DNA from: Vagococcus entomophilus
GTDB lineage: Bacteria > Bacillota > Bacilli > Lactobacillales > Vagococcaceae
DNA length: 64,000 nt
NCBI RefSeq assembly: GCF_003987595.1
Contig: NZ_NGJZ01000002.1
Coordinates: 585,400-649,399, forward strand
Reading direction: 5' to 3'
How positions within the stretch are numbered: the first letter of the stretch is position 1; every line of letters begins with the position of its first letter. This document shows positions 59,789 through 64,000 of the stretch, piece after piece. The position numbers and the translations under genes were made by a program. The notes beneath the pieces are model-generated. The model had not been told where the DNA came from. It saw only the letters and a program-made list of their open reading frames with translations, and searched no databases.

Positions 59789-60790
59789 TTAGTTCTTAAA
59801 CAGGCTTGTACTGTGCGCAGGCTGTGTTCGAGTTTTCGGTTGGATAAAGTGAAGTGCATTATTTACAGCTGTAGGTGCCTCACCGAATCCGGTTGCGATG
59901 AGTTTTACCTTTCCATCGTATGTGCAAATATCACCAGCAGCATAGACTCCAGGAATACTAGTTGACATGTCGCTTTCAACGGAGATGGCATTTTTATCAA
60001 GTGCTAATCCCCAGTTCTTGATTGGACCGAGTGCAGAACTAAAACCGTGATTGACAATTAAATGGTCGGTTGAAAGAATCTCAGTAGTATCGTTTTTAGG
60101 GTTTTTAATCCGAATGTTTTGCAGATGCCCTGCATCATGAAACAATGATTCTAAAACATAAGGTGTCTTCACTTTGACAGTCGAATGATCTAGCAATTCT
60201 AAACTGTGTTCATGTGCACGAAATTCAGGACGACGATGAACGAGGGTGACAGATTTAGCGACTTTTTCTAGCATTAGGGACCAATCTACAGCTGAATCGC
60301 CTCCACCAGTGACAATGACGTCTTTATCAGCAAACCGCTTGCTATCTGTAATATGATAATGCAAAGTTTTTCCTTCGCAAAAAGAAGCAGCCTCTAAATT
60401 TAGTCTTCTGGGTTTAAAAGCACCATTTCCTGCTGTAATGATGATACTCCTTGTTTGATGCTCCCTTAAATTAGTTAAAATTTTAAGGGTTCCATCTGTG
60501 TTTTGACTGATTTCGAGTACCTCTTCTTGAAGGCAAATAGTGGGATGGAAATGCTCAATTTGTTTTTCCAGGTTATGGACCAACGTACGGGCTTTGATTT
60601 TGGGATAACCAGCAATGTCATAAATATATTTTTCTGGATAGAGAGTCGCTAGCTGTCCGCCTAATTCTGGGAGACTTTCAATAACTTTTGTTTTTGCGTT
60701 TCTCATACCAGCGTAAAAAGTGGCAAATAAGCCAATTGGCCCGCCACCGATAATGGTTATGTCATAAATTTCTTCTGAAATAGAAGACAT
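59789..60790 (-). CDS. ferredoxin--NADP reductase, YumC type
   Basis: This is a 333-residue thioredoxin-reductase-like flavoenzyme. FAD motif IIGGGPIGLFATFYAG (13-28), NADPH motif VTGGGDSAVDW and HRRPEFRAHE, and the C-terminal GVYAAGDICTYDGKVKLIATGFGEA. The CxxC redox pair of thioredoxin reductase is absent, as in YumC-type ferredoxin/flavodoxin NADP reductases. It passes electrons between NADPH and ferredoxin or flavodoxin. It is monocistronic and divergent from the cyclophilin gene. Ribosome binding site GAGGTGA. Confidence 0.92.
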   Translation of the reverse strand: MSSISEEIYDITIIGGGPIGLFATFYAGMRNAKTKVIESLPELGGQLATLYPEKYIYDIAGYPKIKARTLVHNLEKQIEHFHPTICLQEEVLEISQNTDGTLKILTNLREHQTRSIIITAGNGAFKPRRLNLEAASFCEGKTLHYHITDSKRFADKDVIVTGGGDSAVDWSLMLEKVAKSVTLVHRRPEFRAHEHSLELLDHSTVKVKTPYVLESLFHDAGHLQNIRIKNPKNDTTEILSTDHLIVNHGFSSALGPIKNWGLALDKNAISVESDMSTSIPGVYAAGDICTYDGKVKLIATGFGEAPTAVNNALHFIQPKTRTQPAHSTSLFKN

Positions 60791-60970
60791 ATTCTTTCAC
60801 CTCAGTTTCTAAAAAATAGTTAAAGCTAAATAAATCCTACAATGAGTAGTATACGATATTTTAAAAAAGAACAACATAAATTTGATTTTCTAATAAAAAC
60901 TCTTAAAAAGTATAGAAAAAAGTGGTAAATTTGGTTATGATGTATGAGAAAAACTATTAGGAGGAATTTT

Positions 60971-61558
60971 ATGACTTCATTTTTACAAGTAGACTTAGCA
61001 GCAGCTAAAGGACCAAAAGCAAAAATAAACACAAATAAAGGCAGCTTTGAGATTGTATTGTTCCCAGAAGAAGCACCTAAAACGGTTAAAAATTTTATTG
61101 AGTTATCTGAAAACGGATACTATGACGGGGTGATTTTCCATCGAGTTATTCCAGATTTTATGATTCAAGGCGGAGACCCAACTGGTACAGGTATGGGTGG
61201 AGAAAGTATTTATGGAGAAAAATTTGAAGATGAATTCTCACAGAATTTGTTTAATTTACGTGGTGCATTGTCTATGGCTAATGCAGGACCAAATACAAAT
61301 GGAAGCCAGTTTTTTGTAGTACAAAACAAAACAGTTCCACAAAATATGTTGAGCCAATTAGAAGGTGCGGGTTATCCTAAAGAAGTGATTGAAGCATACA
61401 AAAATGGGGGAACTCCGTGGCTTGATTTTCGCCATACGGTCTTTGGACATGTAGTTTCTGGAATGGAAATTGTGGATGAAATTGCGAGTGTGCAACGAGG
61501 ACCACAAGATAAGCCAGTATACGATGTGGTAATCGAATCCATTGAAATCACAAAATAA
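60971..61558 (+). CDS. cyclophilin-type peptidyl-prolyl cis-trans isomerase
   Basis: This 195-residue cytoplasmic cyclophilin catalyses proline isomerisation in protein folding. Catalytic elements are [19 protein letters not shown] (with the essential arginine), [18 protein letters not shown] and the C-terminal [20 protein letters not shown] 60971 is chosen because AGGAGG lies just before it; the longer frame from 60944 would include that site. The fructokinase gene follows after 28 bp, so the two may be co-transcribed. Confidence 0.95.
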   Translation: MTSFLQVDLAAAKGPKAKINTNKGSFEIVLFPEEAPKTVKNFIELSENGYYDGVIFHRVIPDFMIQGGDPTGTGMGGESIYGEKFEDEFSQNLFNLRGALSMANAGPNTNGSQFFVVQNKTVPQNMLSQLEGAGYPKEVIEAYKNGGTPWLDFRHTVFGHVVSGMEIVDEIASVQRGPQDKPVYDVVIESIEITK

Positions 61559-61586
61559 GTTTTAAAAAATAGGAGGAATATTCTTG

Positions 61587-62447
61587 ATGTACGGAGCGAT
61601 TGAAGCGGGAGGCACAAAGTTTGTGTGCGCGGTCAGTGATGATTCACTAAATATTTTGGAATGTGTTAGTATTCCTACAACAAAACCATCTGAAACGATG
61701 AAGGAAGTGTTTGCATTTTTTGACAAACATCCAGTAGATGCTATTGGAATCGGATCTTTTGGTCCAATAGATATCAACAAAAATTCAAAAACATATGGCT
61801 ATGTAACCAACACACCAAAATTAGCTTGGAAAGACTATAATTTTGTTGGAGAAATGAAAAAAAGATACCAGGTTCCAATCGCTTGGACAACAGATGTAAA
61901 TGCTGCTGCTTATGGAGAATTAAGAAAAGGTGCTGCAGTTGGTAAAGATAGTTGTGTCTATCTTACGGCTGGTACTGGTGTTGGCGGCGGCGGAGTAGTC
62001 AATGGTCAACTACTAGAAGGTTTCGGTCACCCGGAGATGGGGCATATCTTAGTTCGTCAACATCCAGAAGATACCTACAAAGGAAACTGTCCTTCTCACG
62101 GAAACTGTTTGGAGGGATTGGCTGCTGGTCCTGCTATAGGAGACAGAATGGGGAAAAGAGCCCAACATCTAGCAGAAGACGATCCATATTGGAAAATTCA
62201 AGCATTTTATTTAGCCCAAGCAATCGTGAATTATACTTTGATTTTATCACCCGAAAAAATTATTTTTGGCGGCGGTGTAATGAAACAAAAGCAATTATTC
62301 CCGTTAATTCGTGAATCATTTAAAGAACAAATGAATGACTATGTGCCAGTTCCTGATCTAGAAGACTATATTGTCCCTTGTGCGTTAGAAGACAAAGCTG
62401 GAGTTACCGGATGTTTACTATTGGCTGAAAAAGAATTAAATAAATAA
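61587..62447 (+). CDS. ROK family fructokinase
   Basis: This 286-residue kinase has the ROK phosphate loop GAIEAGGTKFVCAV at the N-terminus, the catalytic base in TDVNAAAYGE, LTAGTGVGGGGVVNGQ and the zinc site GHILVRQHPEDTYKG followed by CPSHGNCLEG. This zinc loop is typical of fructokinases of the ScrK/GmuE type, which make fructose-6-phosphate. ATG 61587 is used; TTG 61584 is one codon earlier. It is not next to a sucrose gene here and may be a general fructokinase. Confidence 0.9.
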   Translation: MYGAIEAGGTKFVCAVSDDSLNILECVSIPTTKPSETMKEVFAFFDKHPVDAIGIGSFGPIDINKNSKTYGYVTNTPKLAWKDYNFVGEMKKRYQVPIAWTTDVNAAAYGELRKGAAVGKDSCVYLTAGTGVGGGGVVNGQLLEGFGHPEMGHILVRQHPEDTYKGNCPSHGNCLEGLAAGPAIGDRMGKRAQHLAEDDPYWKIQAFYLAQAIVNYTLILSPEKIIFGGGVMKQKQLFPLIRESFKEQMNDYVPVPDLEDYIVPCALEDKAGVTGCLLLAEKELNK

Positions 62448-62451
62448 TAAA

Positions 62452-62494
62452 AAAACTGAGTTTTGACTTTTATAGAAGATCAAAACTCAGTTTT
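62452..62494 (+). terminator. terminator after the fructokinase gene
   Basis: 15-base perfect arms (62452-62466 and 62480-62494) with a loop of about 13 bases; only a short T run is present. Confidence 0.75.
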
Positions 62495-62593
62495 ACTGTT
62501 TATAAAACTAGTGGAACTTTTCATTTGTTTCTATATGAAGTATAATAATTGAATGAAAATAAGAAAGATATTTATAGAGAGGAGGACAAAATA

Positions 62594-62962
62594 ATGGATT
62601 ATTCAATTGGAACGGATATTGAAGGGGAAGTCACAGGGATTCAACCATACGGAGCATTCGTATCTCTAGACAAAGACACACAAGGCTTGATTCATATATC
62701 AGAAGTAAAACATGGCTATATAAAGAATATTCAAGAGGTACTAGAAGTAGGGCAAAAAGTCAAAGTAAAGATTATTGATATTGACATGTACACCCAAAAA
62801 ATCAGCTTGTCACTCAGAGTATTAGATCATGCAGTCCCGCCAACACAGTACAGAAGAAAAAAATTTTTTACTAATAAAAATAAAAAAATCGGCTTTGAAT
62901 CTTTAAAAAATATTCTGCCAGTCTGGGTTGAAGAAGCAACTGAATTATTAAGCAATGAGTAA
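62594..62962 (+). CDS. S1 RNA-binding domain protein (YugI/CvfD-like)
   Basis: This 122-residue protein has one S1 domain at about 3-75 (GTDIEGEVTGIQPYGAFVSL, GLIHISEVKHGYIKNI, VGQKVKVKIIDID, KISLSLRVLD) and a basic C-terminal extension with PPTQYRRKKFF. This matches general stress protein 13 (YugI) of Bacillus and CvfD of streptococci, post-transcriptional regulators that bind RNA. ATG 62594 follows GAGGAGG; the longer frame from 62549 would include that site. Confidence 0.9.
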   Translation: MDYSIGTDIEGEVTGIQPYGAFVSLDKDTQGLIHISEVKHGYIKNIQEVLEVGQKVKVKIIDIDMYTQKISLSLRVLDHAVPPTQYRRKKFFTNKNKKIGFESLKNILPVWVEEATELLSNE

Positions 62963-63049
62963 GTGGAAAAAATTCTGAAATATTTCATAAAATATGCTAT
63001 CATCATTTCATAAATACATTTACAATCAGACTAACCGAGGTGGAGAGTA

Positions 63050-63430
63050 ATGGGCAAGCAAAAAGTAGCTGGAACAATAATGCTAAATGGAGAAGATGGA
63101 TCAAAGTATTTTTTAGTAGAAAAAAAAGCTAGTAGTTTTACGTTTTTTCAAACGGAAACGAAAAATGGCTTGACTAGTTTGGCCTGTATTCTGGAAGAAA
63201 TTAAACAAAATGTTCCTGTAGATACTAAGTTACTTGATTTAGTTGATTTGACTAGCGTAACGTATGAAGGAATTAAAGTGCCACTTTTTGTGTTTGAATT
63301 AGATGAAGAAAAAGCGAAAAAAATTGAACTAGATTCAATGTTTTCTTGGGAACCACCAGAAACACTTCGAAATGTGCTCAAAAGTTTAGAAGTATCAGGG
63401 GTGCCCATCTTTTCTCAAAATCAAGAGTAA
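63050..63430 (+). CDS. conserved hypothetical protein
   Basis: This 126-residue protein appears soluble and acidic in its second half (FVFELDEEKAKKIELDSM, FSWEPPETLRNVLKSL). The layout of short beta strands then LFVFELDEE is reminiscent of a small NUDIX-like fold, but no NUDIX box is present and I do not assign a family. It has a good GAGGTGGAGAG site, no visible terminator, and lies just upstream of the rRNA promoters. Confidence 0.75.
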   Translation: MGKQKVAGTIMLNGEDGSKYFLVEKKASSFTFFQTETKNGLTSLACILEEIKQNVPVDTKLLDLVDLTSVTYEGIKVPLFVFELDEEKAKKIELDSMFSWEPPETLRNVLKSLEVSGVPIFSQNQE

Positions 63431-63534
63431 CTCGATTATTCGTAGAAATATAATTTATCTAGAGAGTGAATTTGACAGAAAACGTTATAATACAACAAGT
63501 GTTATTTTTATTTTGTATAAAATGAAAAAAAGTG

Positions 63535-63762
63535 TTGACGAAATGACTTTCTCTTGGTATATTAATACATGTCGCTAAGACAGCTAAACCTTTTTAAATC
63601 AACGAAAAAAACTTTTTTAGAAAAGTGTTGACAAGAACATTCTTGTTATGTTATTCTACTAAAGTTGAAAGAAACAACTCGTGCAAACGACTGATTTCAT
63701 TCAAAAAGATTTAAAAAAAAATCAAAAAAGAGGTTGACAAACATTTCACTTCTTGTTATGAT
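63535..63762 (+). promoter_or_regulatory. three tandem rRNA operon promoters
   Basis: P1: TTGACG (63535-63540) with TATATT (63558-63563), 17-bp spacer. P2: TTGACA (63628-63633) with TATTCT (63652-63657), 18-bp spacer. P3: TTGACA (63734-63739) with TATGAT (63757-63762), 17-bp spacer. A boxA-like antitermination element with CTTTGAAAACTGAA follows near 63795. The arrangement is typical of enterococcal and bacillar rrn operons. No gene lies between 63431 and the 16S gene. Confidence 0.88.
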
Positions 63763-63936
63763 ATATGAGTTGCTAAAACGCAACGAAGTAGACCTTTGAA
63801 AACTGAACAAAGTAAGACAAACCAAATGTGTAGGGCGTTTTTACATCTTGTAAAAACAACAAACATTTTTAATTTTAGTGAAGTCAATTCGCTAGCAAAC
63901 AACAATGAGCTAAATGTCGCAAGACATTATCATAAC

Positions 63937-64000
63937 TTTTAATGAGAGTTTGATCCTGGCTCAGGACGAACGCTGGCGGCGTGCCTAATACATGCAAGTC
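63937..64000 (+). rRNA. rrs: 16S rRNA, 5' end only
   Basis: AGAGTTTGATCCTGGCTCAG (63945-63964), the universal 5' sequence of bacterial 16S rRNA, is followed by GACGAACGCTGGCGGCG and TGCCTAATACATGCAAG. The gene runs off the window. The mature 5' end is placed by comparison with Bacillus and may be off by a few bases. The sequence fits Firmicutes, Lactobacillales included. Confidence 0.98.

Noticed and set aside
1..64000. Prophage, insertion sequence, toxin-antitoxin or classical defence system
   Set aside because: No transposase, integrase, restriction, Cas, or phage structural protein was recognised anywhere in the window.

Overview
The window looks like chromosomal DNA of a low-GC Gram-positive coccus of the Lactobacillales, most likely Enterococcus or a close relative. 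This rests on the low GC content, strong AGGAGG ribosome binding sites, LPxTG-type surface proteins, catabolite-responsive (cre) sites, a YoaB-like cation ATPase behind an apparent manganese riboswitch, and the start of a 16S rRNA gene at the right edge with three tandem rRNA promoters. I cannot name the species from sequence alone. I see no insertion sequence, prophage, CRISPR array, tRNA or plasmid function.

Layout. 1-2.6 kb: the 3' part of a nitroreductase, a MerR-type regulator and a CPBP membrane protease. 2.7-8.7 kb: an AraC-type regulator divergent from a putative CcpA-controlled sugar operon (GH1 6-phospho-beta-glucosidase, ROK protein, PTS EIIC, MupG/DUF871 protein). 9.1-14.0 kb: a 1645-residue wall-anchored lectin-like adhesin with fifteen 87-residue repeats. 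14.2-16.2 kb: a MerR regulator divergent from a membrane-anchored alpha/beta hydrolase. 16.4-21.6 kb: an NADH oxidase-like flavoprotein, a MarR plus ABC exporter operon and an odd lipoprotein. 22.0-25.6 kb: a wall-anchored 5'-nucleotidase and a lipid kinase. 25.7-32.5 kb: a Crp/Fnr (PrfA/Ers-like) regulator facing an MFS transporter, pyrrolidone-carboxylate peptidase, a ZinT-like lipoprotein with a Zur-type box, a PepSY lipoprotein preceded by a possible structured RNA, and a PadR/MFS pair. 32.5-37.2 kb: the riboswitch with its P-type ATPase, and an aldehyde dehydrogenase. 37.6-42.9 kb: nucleoside salvage (NupC, NCS2 permease, pyrimidine-nucleoside phosphorylase) and glycerate kinase. 42.9-44.8 kb: an ABC-F protein behind what looks like a leader-peptide attenuator. 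45-55.6 kb: a YhgE-like permease, ketopantoate reductase-like enzyme, an Rrf2/YwnB pair, an APC permease, a thioredoxin-like protein, a PfoR-like EIIC, a TetR/hydrolase pair, an HdeD-like protein and an alkyltransferase. 55.7-63.4 kb: housekeeping genes (YunD-YutD-YutF-DUF1461, YutG, ferredoxin-NADP reductase, cyclophilin, fructokinase, S1-domain protein). 63.5-64.0 kb: the rRNA promoters and the 16S 5' end.

The recurring theme is small regulator-plus-target modules with readable operators: MerR, MarR, PadR, Rrf2, PrfA-like, Zur-like and an unassigned paired palindrome. The most interesting unexplained signals are two short promoter-to-terminator units without an ORF (about 29.59-29.69 kb and 45.07-45.17 kb), the attenuator ahead of the ABC-F gene, and the three-repeat higher-order pattern in the adhesin. 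All assignments come from reading the sequence; no database search was run.
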